Origin: Dasyornis broadbenti
Taxonomy: Eukaryota; Chordata; Aves; Passeriformes; Dasyornithidae
Direction: 5' to 3'
Assembly (NCBI GenBank): GCA_013397935.1
Contig: VZRN01005637.1
Location: forward strand, 1-64,000
Length of the DNA stretch: 64,000 nucleotides
Shown one piece after another: positions 12,801-24,800 of the stretch (position 1 is its first letter; each line of letters begins with the position of its first letter). A program made the position numbers and the translations under genes. Under the pieces are notes generated by a model that was not told the DNA's origin, searched no databases, and saw only the letters and a program-made list of their open reading frames with translations.

Positions 12801-15800
12801 AAAATCTAAATATGTGAAACTTGATATTATATATATATACACACACATGTATGTATAAATCTGCCATCTGAAAATAATAGACTATTGGACTTATTTTGCA
12901 TGTCTGTAATTGACCATATCAGACAGGAGGCATGGAGAATTAAGCTCCTGATAAATGACTCTGTTATGCTATACTGACTATTTTGATTATTTCTGACACC
13001 AGTACCTGCCTCTTGGCCTTTTAATTTCCTTTTTCTTTTTTCTCTTTCAGTGTAAATGGTAGAATGCAAATAGTATTATTGTAGAGGATTTATAAGTTAA
13101 TGTTGTGAGGTGCTCTGCTGCTCTCCCATCTTTGCTCAAGGCTCTTGTAAAAGTGCAACACTATAATATATGAAAATTCTTGAGACTGGAACAACGATAT
13201 AATTTCATTAATCTCACGAAAGGTTTATTATTTATTATTTTTGCATTGGTAAAGGCAGATTAGAATCTGGTTCCCGTGATTGTAGAGCATCACTCTAGAT
13301 CATTTTGTGATAGCAATGATAATATAAAAAGAAATCCAAATAAGAAAAGTACAGAAGTAGCTGTATCATTTAATAAAAAATTAAAATTCCTATAGCAATA
13401 TCCAGGTATACTTAAATTAAACACAGTGTTAACAACAGCAGCGTCTTTTCAGGTTCACTGATCCACATTCGATAAGTAGCTCCTTCCACCCGTATGATAT
13501 TCCACAGCACAAAATCATCACCTCTACCATGGTGCCACTGAAATGGCAACTTTAGGTGGTTATTTATTTAGTGCTGAAAACTCTTGTGACACACAGTCAC
13601 TGTCATGACACAGAGACTTTCAGAAGCTCACAGAATTTTTCAGCACTTTATGATAGGACACCTGCATCACAGTAACTGCTGGTGTACGGCCAGACCCTCC
13701 TGGAGCTCATTGCCCAGCCTGCACAAATAAACATTTAGCAACATCATGGGATTTCAGCAATGACACAAATGAGGGCACAGGCGAGGAAAGGGGGATTCTC
13801 AGCATCAGCTGGTTCTGTGATAAATGTTGTAGTTCTTATCTGTTGAGTTTCATGGATTAAAAAAACCCTAAACAATTCTGTTTTAAATTAAAAGCAAACA
13901 AATTTGTATCTTTGTTTTAACCATAAATGCATAGAAATGCTCCAAATTTCACTATAAAAATAGTTTGCTTAAAAAAAAATTCCATCTGAAACCTTTTTCT
14001 CCTGGCGGGCACTCATGATCATGCTGGGGGAGAGAGAACTTTGGGTTTGCAGTCACATCACATTCCGTTTTAAAATGAAAACAGGCTGAGATTAAAGAGC
14101 TTTCTGCTTTCTCTGGCTTGACACAGTTTCATGGCTTGCAGGCGACCGTGCGGGCCAGGCGAGCGCCTTGGTGGGCCCTCGCCCTGTGAAGGGCTACGGC
14201 CGGGGCCCTTTGTTCTGTCGCCGGGATCCCCGCATCCTGCCTGCAGTTTCCCATATTTCCAGTAGGTGCCCCCAGAGACCATTAAACCCCTTGAACGGCT
14301 CCGCTCCGAGCAAAGGAAAGGGCAGTCTTTTCTCATTTAGCTCCTGGAAGTAACATAATTGTCCAGTGGAAGCCTGAAGTCTGTGCGGATGAAATCAGAA
14401 GAACAAACTCGCTTATTTAATAATAAATCATAATTTATTAAGTAGTAAGGTTCAAAGTGTTTAGTGTAAAGTTGCTTATTAATGTAGTAGAAACAACACT
14501 AATGTTAACAGTGGGATTTTATAAAATAAATCCTAGAATCATAGCATATCCTGAGTTGGAAGGGACCTTAGGTATCAGGTTTTGATATTGACATTAGAAA
14601 TCAAGTAATCTTTAGTTATCTAAGACATGAATTGTTCTACTTAACCTCGGGTTTTACACGATGCATGACATCATAAAATGCAGGATAGAAAGGATGTTGA
14701 GGATTGAGGATTTATAATTTATCTCAAGAAATCATGGAAAGTTTACTGCTGTTACCTACACCATGCCTCTGTTCAAAAGAACTCTTTGCTGGGGAAAAAA
14801 AAAAGGATGCCAGAATTTTCGTCTGGAAGGACTTTGATAACTATAACAATTTTAGAATTCATTGCAGTGTCAAGCTCTCTTAGGTGATACAAATTCCATT
14901 TAACCCATAATACCATTAATCTCTTGCTCTGTTTTATTGTTTGTCTGTGATCAGTCACTTGTGGCTTATATATTACAGAAACTTAAGGAAACAATAGTAG
15001 TATTATTGTGTACTTTGTGTATTATGACTGAGATGACTTTTATTTTTTTGCCACTAAATTTGAAGGGTTATACAGTAGATAGCTTCATTGTTTGTGTGGT
15101 AAAATCAATCCTCTTTGCCTCAAAAAAAAAGTGCTCTGCACAGTTGGATTACTTCAGCATTATTTCAATTTCTTGATTAGTTGGGATGGAATTTATTAAA
15201 ACACTCTTAACACTGATTTTTAAAACTGACATGTTTTACTGTATCCTTTGTTTTCCTGTATTGGTTTGCTAATAATGCTTTCTTGTGGGGAAAATGTGGT
15301 TTAACTTCAAGTAAAATACATCAGTCTACAGAAAATAATGTGTTACATGGAGACAGTTTTTCTATTTTTATGAATATTGGTTCTGTGCTCAGTGAGTATG
15401 CAGTGAGTGTTAAAAATTACCTGAATGACATTTTGGATAGTGACTGCTGAGCTCTTTTAGTACTACTTCCTTGTTTACTTCCAGTACATCTAATGATGTA
15501 ATGCATGCACAGAAACAAACATATAGAAAGCACATTGTATAAATAAATAGGCATGTATGTGTGCCTGCTATGCAGATTGTTATTCCCCTTCTCTGAGTTT
15601 TATTACTGTAGGATTCAGTCCTAGGCCTCTGGAAGTTGATAGGAATTGTTTACCTATATTCTTCAGGGTTTTTTAGTTAGAATTTTTAAACGGTAAAGAA
15701 AAAGAAAGTATTCCATATACAGAATAGGCAATACATTGCACAGTATTAGCATTATATCTTACAGTATTTTTAAACTATATACTGTGCATTTGGTATATGT

Positions 15801-18800
15801 CAAATATAGCATATTCTGGCAAATTAAAATTTAAATGTTTAAACATATTTCTCCCTAATTTTTCTAAGATACATGTTGAAAATGTTTTCTGGTGCTGAAT
15901 AGTTATATCTTTTCCCATGTCTGTGTTAGCAATATGTGGTTTTCAATCTCAAAAAATATCTATTTATATGTTAAACACAAATTCAGTACTGTCTAGTCTA
16001 AAATGTGTCAGGATTATTTAATATTTTTATGCTCAGTTCTACAACTGTAATGTGAAAAATGTATGTGAAGGATTAATGTGCATCTGTGTAGTAAGAGGTT
16101 TTATTTTAACTATGTCATATATGAAATAATGCAGATTATTTGCTTCCTACATGTTACATTGCTATTTCATTGATATCTAGCTAAGAAGTTTTTCACATCA
16201 CTTCCATCTTACCAACATGGAAGTGATGTGACCAGCTCTTTTTAGGTTCTAAGTATTAGTCTCATTGAGCTATTATTTAGCATGAGGTCATCTGAATTTA
16301 TTATACACACTGTAAATCTCAGTTTTCAGAATTCCGTATTTATTTTAAAGCTGAGGTAATATGAATTTAAATGGATTTTAATCTAAAACGACAGTCTTGT
16401 AAACAGTTTGGAAACTTAATGGAATATACAAGATAAAGGTAACACATCTGGGTCCTTGCCATTTTAATGGAGTAAAGGTTTGTTTTCCCACACTGGATAC
16501 CCATCCCTGCAAGCCTTTACATCTGTGCCTTTGTGTTGCAGTCCCATTGGACTCATAGTTTTCTCCAGAATAGGACACAATGATTGTTTCATGCCATATA
16601 AAAGAAATATTTTGATTATTTCTGTAAATAATACCTCAAAAGGTGTATTACTACTTGAGAATATTTGATTCCACAAATTTTTGATAGATGCATCTTATCA
16701 GACTTTATGAAGGTGATAACTTCAATAAAAATTCATCATAGCATCATTTAATTGTAAGATTAGGGAGAAATTATCAAACTTTTGCATCCATAAACCAGCT
16801 GAAGTTATATGCTAAACAGAAGCAAAATAATATCTAATGATTGTGTTTCTGGCATAGAATTTGTTTGACATTTTTAAACTAAGCCATCATGTCCTACAGC
16901 AAAACTATTTAACGTATATCTATATAACAGTGCATATATATATATAACATATAAAACATATATAATGTATATAACAACATATGTATGATAAAGTATGTGT
17001 TGTTTTGACATGTAGAATGTTCCCAGATTTTCTGTGTGCACTGTCTTAAAGCAAACCAGGGGTTCATTGTGTTTTCATGATTTAATGTAAATGTGGGGGG
17101 AAGGGTTTCTCATCAGTCACCCTTTTATATCAAATACCAGTTAAAGAATACCAGTGTATTTTTTACCATGTTTTCAATGTATATATTGGTATTTATTCAT
17201 TATAGCCATGTTTGCTTCCCTAGGGTATGGCATTTGCAATCATATTTTAGTAGATCTCTTTTTGAGCGAGGGAAATAATACCGACTCCCTTCTGCTGAAC
17301 TGCAGAGGTCTCTTCTTGAAAGCTGTTGTAGTTATCTGCACTTATTTGGTAAGGTGGAGAACAGAATACAGGTTTAAAGGATTAAAATCTACCTTTCTTA
17401 TTCCCAGTTACAGGAATTCATACAAGAAGAACATCTGCATAGACATGCTGCGACAGGGTTATCACAAGTCCTTCTCTGAGCTCCTCACTCTGATACAGAA
17501 GTGGAATGCCTTGAGGGAGGCTGCAGGGCCTGGGTCAGCCATATGGCATGAGAAGTCCCTAGAGGAGCAGCCTGATAAGCTGGATCAGCTTTACCACTTC
17601 CTGACCAGGGCTGAGGCAGCCCAGCGAGCAGGTAAATGGGGGGATTGTGGGTAGCAGAGCAGCGGGAGCCGCAGCCGCCAGTGCCTGGGGGAAGCTTCCA
17701 AATTGTTTCATGTATGAATTTGAAACGTTACTGCATCTTAGCACATTTCAGCCTTAGTCAACTGAGCTGTATTTCTAGAATAAATGATTAGGAGCTGCAG
17801 ATATCAGGAGAGGTTTTGTGAAGAAAAAAAAAAGAGGAAAACATGTAGAGTGTATTTTGAGATCATCAGAAATGGTTGATGTATTTATAGCTTTGATAAC
17901 ATCTCACTTATTTTCTCATAGTTTCATTATTTACTGTTTTTCTTTCTCTATTGATTTGAGTAGCTGGTTTTGTATTAGAAAAATTTAATAGGTGAAATGC
18001 TGTTTCACACAGTAATAGTTTTATAAATCTGTTTTTATTAAATACCCTGTCTGCTAATTGTGTTTGGATTTGTGACTGACTTTAAAAGGATTGTGAACGT
18101 GTCAGATAAAATACAGCACACAGATGTAACATGCCACCTGTGAATTACTAGATATTAGTGAAGACATAACTCCAAATTACTGCATTTTCTCTATTGCCTA
18201 CTATTTACTAAGCGCTCATATTTATCATTTCCTTTTACTATAAATAGTAACATAATTTACCGATCTTTCTCCATTGCAATAATTGTAGGGGTGGAGGCAG
18301 ATGAAGCTCTAACTGTAGTCCTGTTTCATAGCTGAGTTGTTTTCACTGTAGTTGTCTTGTTTCAAGTTGCATTTTGATCATTGCAAATATGAAAATCTAC
18401 AGTAAAGCTTGTGAGTTTGGAATCTAAGCTTTTTGACTGAAATTTAGAAACTGGCAGCTTCATTTCAAAAGGAACAGCAAAAGAAACCCTTTTGGAACTT
18501 AAAAAATGTGAATTTAAAATTTTTATTTTATGTTTGCCATGCAAGCCAAAAGTTGTGGTTTTTTATTGAATTCACTGTAATTCTTGACAGGAAGTCCAAC
18601 AGCCATGGTTGAAAGGAATCTAGATTTTTTGGGAGTATGACTGAAACCTGAATAGGCATCCCCATAGCTTGCAGAGTATGAGAGAGAAGTTTGGGGCTTG
18701 GACTGCCCTGACAGAAGGATTCTGCTGATATTTGATGGTCAAAAAGTAGTGGACATGGCTAACCTCATTGGGCCTGCTTCCTGCAGCCAGTTGTGGAGAA

Positions 18801-21800
18801 CGGTTTGCCTTCCTTCAGTGCATGATATTTTTCAGTGTTACAAACTGATGTGTGACAAGAGAGATGGCAAACAAACAGGCTCCCAGAGAGGCAAGGCATT
18901 GCTGAATGTGCAATTCCTGCGTTTCTCTCACTGAACCCAGCATTTCTTGTGTGCTGGGCTCTGTAAATCTTTCACCTCTCACAGACACAAGGTACCAACA
19001 CCAGCTGCCTGATTGCACCTTTCCCCTAGGAGACAATATTTCCCAACTTTGCCTATTGATTAAAATGAAAGAGAAAAAATAATGAGAACATAAGCATTGG
19101 CAAGCATCTTTATTGAATTGCTAGATCGGAGCATAGTTAGTTTTGATTTTTTTCACCAGTTTCAATGCAAACCTTTGCACAAATGTCTTGTTTGTATACA
19201 ATGATGTTTGAGTTGCCTGGCACTTGAAGGGGTGGATGGTAATTCATGTTACAGGTCTGAGAGCCAGCGGTGCAGTGAAGATTCACGAGTTGTGCAGCTC
19301 ATCAAACACTAATTCAGTACTTCTGCTAATCCAGTTACTCTCTGATTCTAATCAAATTGCTTGGGGCTCTGGCTTATGATCTCCTGACAACTCCAGTTGA
19401 CACCATTTAAAAATCATTCAGCAGTTCACCTCAGCTGGAACTTACCATGATGTAGCAGCCACAACAGCAGCTGACCTGTATTTGCTCTTCAGCTGCCACA
19501 GTTCAAGCTTAAAAGGGTGAAAGTAATACTTAGGTCAGCAAATTGTGAGAATTTCATAGTATGGTTGATGTTGCTAATATTAGGTTAGCTGAAATTTTAT
19601 CTATCTCAGGTAGCAATTGTACTGAAAAAGAGACAGCAGCTATAAATAATGATAATTAAAAATAACATGACTTGTAACTTTTTTGATGAGTTGAAAGCTC
19701 GTGAAATGTTTTGGCTTGAACCTGAATTGATATGTGGAAAACCAAACTTCACTTACTACGTCAGTAAATAATTTTCTTATTTATTATTTAATTTTTTTCA
19801 CCTTAAATTTTTGAATCATAGAGTATTGCTGTCTTAATTGTGAGTATAACTTAGAACTTCTAATTTTAGAGTTTTATGGTACTTACCATAGTGTACACTG
19901 TGTGTACAAGCTATGCACACATTCAGTTTTCATATTGGTGGGAAATGTTAATATTTTAATAGTTTCCATAGTTTATAGTTCCAGAACACTACAATGCTGG
20001 ACATAAATTAATTGCTTGAACTGAATCAGAACCATCCACCATAATGTGCAGGCTCATATCAAAGAGCAATTACTTTCTTTACTGCTGGATTTGAAAATAG
20101 TAACGTTTTGTTTACCAGCATTACATTGTACAGACTGATTACCTTTACATACATTGGTAAGGTTCTCTGTTTTCATTTTTAATGGAACATTTTGTTTGAA
20201 CTTCAAATCCTACAGGAGCTGTCTTTTTTTTTTAATTGCCTATTACCAATATTTTACTGTATGCAAGGAAAATAGCTTTTTTTTCTGTCCAGTTTAAACT
20301 AATTTTTGTTGCATTTGAATATCTCCCAAGTATTTAAAAAATAGAGTGAGCATTAATCCTTGCAGCTTCTCAGAAAAATAGCTGATGGAGTTATTTTGCC
20401 CCAAGTTCAGCATTATTCAAGAAGCACTGGCAGAAATATTGGCAATGCTTCACTGTATTGTTATCTTGCCTTTGTTATGCAAGTAAAGTAAGTGTTTCTA
20501 ACTTCAAAATTGAGAGTTTTTCTAATTATATCTTGATTTGCCTTTATCCCAGACTAACCTCTCTTTTAACTAGTTCAGGTTTCAGTAGCTAAAGAAATAA
20601 AAAGAGGTAGTTGTAGTTTAATTGTTTAAATATGTATAGATACGGGGCTTTTTACAGAAGGATGAAGGATAAATGCTAGAATCGTGGATCTGCGTAGCTC
20701 AGCATTTGATGTATATAGAGATTTCTTGGTATGTATATGAAAATGCTGGGGGTTCCCTCAAAAGGCAAGACATTGCATTTTGTATATATCAGTACTTGCT
20801 AGAGTGAGCTGGTTTGCTTGAAGTTGAAAGGAATGCAAAGCAAGTTACAGCTCAAGAACAATTAAATGAGGAGATGTCTCAGCCATTAACTCTGCTTTGC
20901 CAGAGCAGGAATGCAAAACCATGGAAAATTCCAGTTCAGTGGCTGCAACGTGTATTGGGCAATCAGCGCTGTAGTTGCACGTCACTATGCCAAAGCCAGA
21001 GGATGGAATCCTTCAGTATAAACATGCCTTCAAAAGGGCAGGACACTGCTTATTAGCTGATCACTGGAGCAGCTGCTGGAAACTAGGAGTTAAAACCTGG
21101 AAGCTGTTGCCTTTCATAGATTCCACCTGCTCCTGGTTCCTGACCCCACTCAACCTTTGTGCTATGCTGTGTGCTAAATGCTGAATCTGTGCATGTGCTG
21201 CAGGCTGCTGACCCTTGTTCTAGACAGTACCAGATGTACAGAATTAGAAAGAAGTGACAGCTTGGCTTTTTTCCCTCACTTCTGTATAGCGGAAACTTTT
21301 GACAGTATGAGTTACCATTTGTTTTTGTTGTAAAAGATGCCTTTTCATAAAGTTTATTAAGAAAGCCATGAGTATTTGATGTGCTTGCACTGGAAAATCT
21401 TTGTCCAATGTACTTAAGGTTGAAGACAGAGTTTAGCATTTTACAGTAGAAATATTTTCTCTTAAGATTTCGCACTTATGCCTTAGGCTTGGGCTAGAAA
21501 CACTGCAATAACCACATTGTACATGCTATTTTGAAAAAAAAAACCAAAAAATTATGGAAAGAGGTTATGCATTAAAAGAGGAAAAACTGTGACATGCCAA
21601 ACCCTCTTTTTATATTTGCTTGGATGAGGTATAGTTTGGTTTGCATTTGGGTGGCTGGGCAAAGGAATGTGGTTTTATTTTCCAAGCAGGTTTGTCTTTT
21701 TCTACTTAACATTTTATCACAGGAAAAAATGCAGCAATTGCTGGGGACCAGTGGAGTATTTATTATTTTTGTAATTATCGTATAAAAAGTTGAAGTGATT

Positions 21801-24800
21801 CTGTCCAGCAAAGAAGCCAAACCATCTCAAAATACAGCCAGTTGTAGAACTAGCATTGACTTAACAGAAGCAGCACTTTTTAGAAAATTTCTGTCGTATG
21901 TTTTTGTTGCAATAGCTTGGAGTCCCCCTTTAGCATTTGAGATTACCAGTTAATTGCCTTATATTATTGTCATTAGGTGGCTTTATCCTTTACCCAGAAA
22001 AATTATACCCTGACCTTTTCCTTACCTTTTTTGTCTAGACTATGCATTCATCAAGCATTTTCCTTTTATGTACCTGACAATGTTGGGAGTGGTGTGTTCT
22101 GTGTACACTCTAAGAAACAGACTCTGCCTGAGACTTGGTGTCATCATGCTTACAACTCACATTTTCACTTCCTTAATTTGTGGACTTATGGCTAAATATT
22201 TGGGAAAAAAAGTTTATCCATTTATGAATAAACTCTGGAAAAAGGAATGATTGAGGGGTCCTCTGCCTGTAGATGTAGAGGCATCCTTTTCTGAACAAGC
22301 AAAAGGGACTGATTGTTATTTATAGATCCAGGTAGAAATAAACTGATTGCAGCACCATCTTCTACTGCAATTTAGCCTCTTCTTAATCCAGTAAATTCCA
22401 TCCTGGATCTTTCTATGTGTGAGTTCTTCACAGCATCAGCTGTCCTGCTACTAAGTCACTGATTTTGATCTCTCTGGCAAAAGAAAAGTGAAATGTGCAG
22501 CATAAATTGTGTCTCATTCTGACATAAAAAATTATTCCTAGTGACATAATTGACCTTAGGCCACTCCTTTATGTGTCTTCAAGAGTGAGGGGTCAGTTGT
22601 AATCTAGTCATATGCACTTAAAACAGCCAACTAAAGGGGAGGATGAGTGTTAACAGCTGTCGAAATTTTTCCATATGGCCTTTGTCTGTCAGGAACAAAG
22701 GACTGACTAGTGGCTTTTTGAGTGGAAAATACTGAGTCATAGACGAATGTTGAAGAATTTCTTTCAAATACTTGTAATTTAAAACCAAGTATTTGCAAGT
22801 TCTTGTTAATGGAAAATGGAACAGCTGCCTCTTTTATTCTTCAAGGGAAGCACCAAGCCAGTCTCTCTTCATGATGTTTTCATCTATTCTCTAAAGACCA
22901 TTGCTGTACTTCCTTTCTTCCACTGCATCCTGTCACAAAGGAGGTCATAGAGATGTGGCAGCAAGTTGTACTTGAGTCACACTAGAATGGTTTGCTGACC
23001 TTCTGTGTGTTTCTTATCTCTCCTTTTAGCTCTGTTGGGGTTGTCCTACTCAAACCATATCTCACTATCCCTGTGCATTGCACTACTTATTAGTTGTCTA
23101 GCACAACAAACATGCAAACATGGATTTGAGTGATCCTCTGTTCCATGCACAGCTTTGCTTGCTAAGGGAACAGTTCCTGAGAAGAGCCCAGGAACAAAGC
23201 TATTGTTGATTGGACTGATCAGAGTCTATGGCATGAGCACAACGAGGGGAGATTCTACTTGACAGATGAGGTGCACCTAAACAGATCCTGATACAGAGCA
23301 GGAAATACCCTGTGTGTTTAATACATGGGGTTTAATGTTTAAGCTCAAATTGAAAGGATTTTTTTTTTTTTTTAATCTCTGTTTAACAGAAAGATCTCAT
23401 CAATGCTTGATAGGAATACTTTCCTTTTGTACGTAGACCCGCAAATTGTTGTTTTCTTTTTTTTTCTTAATCAATAGATACATAAAGATGACTTGTCTAC
23501 TTGTATTCTATTATCAATAGTAGAGAACTTACTCTACAAAATCAGAGAGTTCAAACCTTTAATATCTGAACTACTTCTTGGAGATTTTATAGAAGAGAGT
23601 ATTTACTTATTCCAATATTCTTCACCTGGGAAGGTAAAAGTTCCCTTTCATTATGTCTGACATGCTAGCTTTGCCACTGTCAGAATAACATAAATTAATT
23701 TCTTGATTGGTAACTTAGACTTCGAATCTAGAAGACATTACATTTAAAAGTCTGGGGTTTGGGGATTTATTTTATGACCAGCCTATCTGGTCAGGCACTG
23801 CCCAAGACAATGACAACTGATTGTCTTTGTGCACTTCTCATTGTTATGCACTGGCAGGATCGTCATCAGAAGGTCACATTAAAGTTCATTCAATCAAAGC
23901 TGTGGCAGTAGCTGGAGTATGCCTCAGGTCACTTCCACCTCTTGGGATTTGTAGGGCACTACCTGAAGTTATTGGCATAATTTTATGTCACGGAAGTGCT
24001 TCAATACTTTGTAGCAACAACTTCAAAGAACAAATCTGTATCTAGTGTGTCTGTATCCAGTGATGGTCCAATTATCTTTTCTCTTTCTGGGTTATTGCAA
24101 GCATTTGGATGTATCCTCTGGTATCTTCTGAGTTCATTTTCACTTAGCTGTAATCTGTGTGTAATGTGTATTGTTATCTTTATGTTAGTAGTTTTAATTA
24201 GGTCTTGTATTTCTCTGCTTGTGTGGTTGTTTTCTTGTGTGCTTGTAATCGTTGTGGGAACCTCCACCCATACTTCTGAGATAAGCTCTAAAAGCACTCC
24301 CTTGTGCTGCAAGAGGATGAGATAAATCTCAGCCAAGAAGTATCTGCTTTTCTTCCCTGAGAGGAAAGAGATTCTAGGTAAATCCTATCCATATCTAAAT
24401 TGGTTAGTCTGGATGAATCCCAACTGGGTCTTGACTTTTTTATGCACGTGTTGTCCAGGTTTTGGCTAGGACAGAATTAATTTTCTTCTTAGTGTCTGGT
24501 ACAATTCTGTGTCTTAGATTTAGTATGAAAATAATATTGATATGTGTGATAGATAATGATGCTGTATGGATGTATAAATGTATGTATTATAAACATATAT
24601 ATATTGCACATGCACAGAGATAAATATATGTATATCAAGCCAAACCCAGCTTTGTTATTTCCATTCCAGCATCATTTGCAGAGATTTTTATGAGGCTATT
24701 GTACCAAAATAGTCTTAATTTCTAATGTATAAGTAAGTTTTATATTATTTACACTCCGGGATATTCTGAAAAAGAGGCACCCAAGAGGTACTTTTTTCAG

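Larger units (their letters stand above)
3591..17407 (+). other. TTC29: TTC29 intron 2
   Basis: About 13.8 kb, GTAAGT...CCCAG. It holds a solo LTR (8575-8942), possible ancient repeat relics (near 12.0 and 16.5 kb), an imperfect hairpin (13571-13646), a CpG-rich pocket (14143-14308), a CR1 scrap (14534-14580) and a perfect hairpin (16193-16231). It also has TA-rich simple sequence. No nested gene is supported. Confidence 0.85.

Noticed and set aside
14070..14353. Open frames on both strands in the CpG-rich pocket
   Set aside because: They follow from GC-rich composition with few stops. No conserved motif was seen.
17154..17407. Upstream part of the open frame that contains exon 3
   Set aside because: It lies before the TTCCCAG acceptor and has no homology to TTC29. 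It is intron that happens to stay open.
21083..21475. 130-residue open frame on the minus strand
   Set aside because: No recognisable domain, no splice or start context, and a composition like its surroundings. Most likely a chance frame.
24001..24336. 111-residue minus-strand frame opposite another frame of similar length
   Set aside because: Threonine/isoleucine-rich low-information sequence with no family resemblance.
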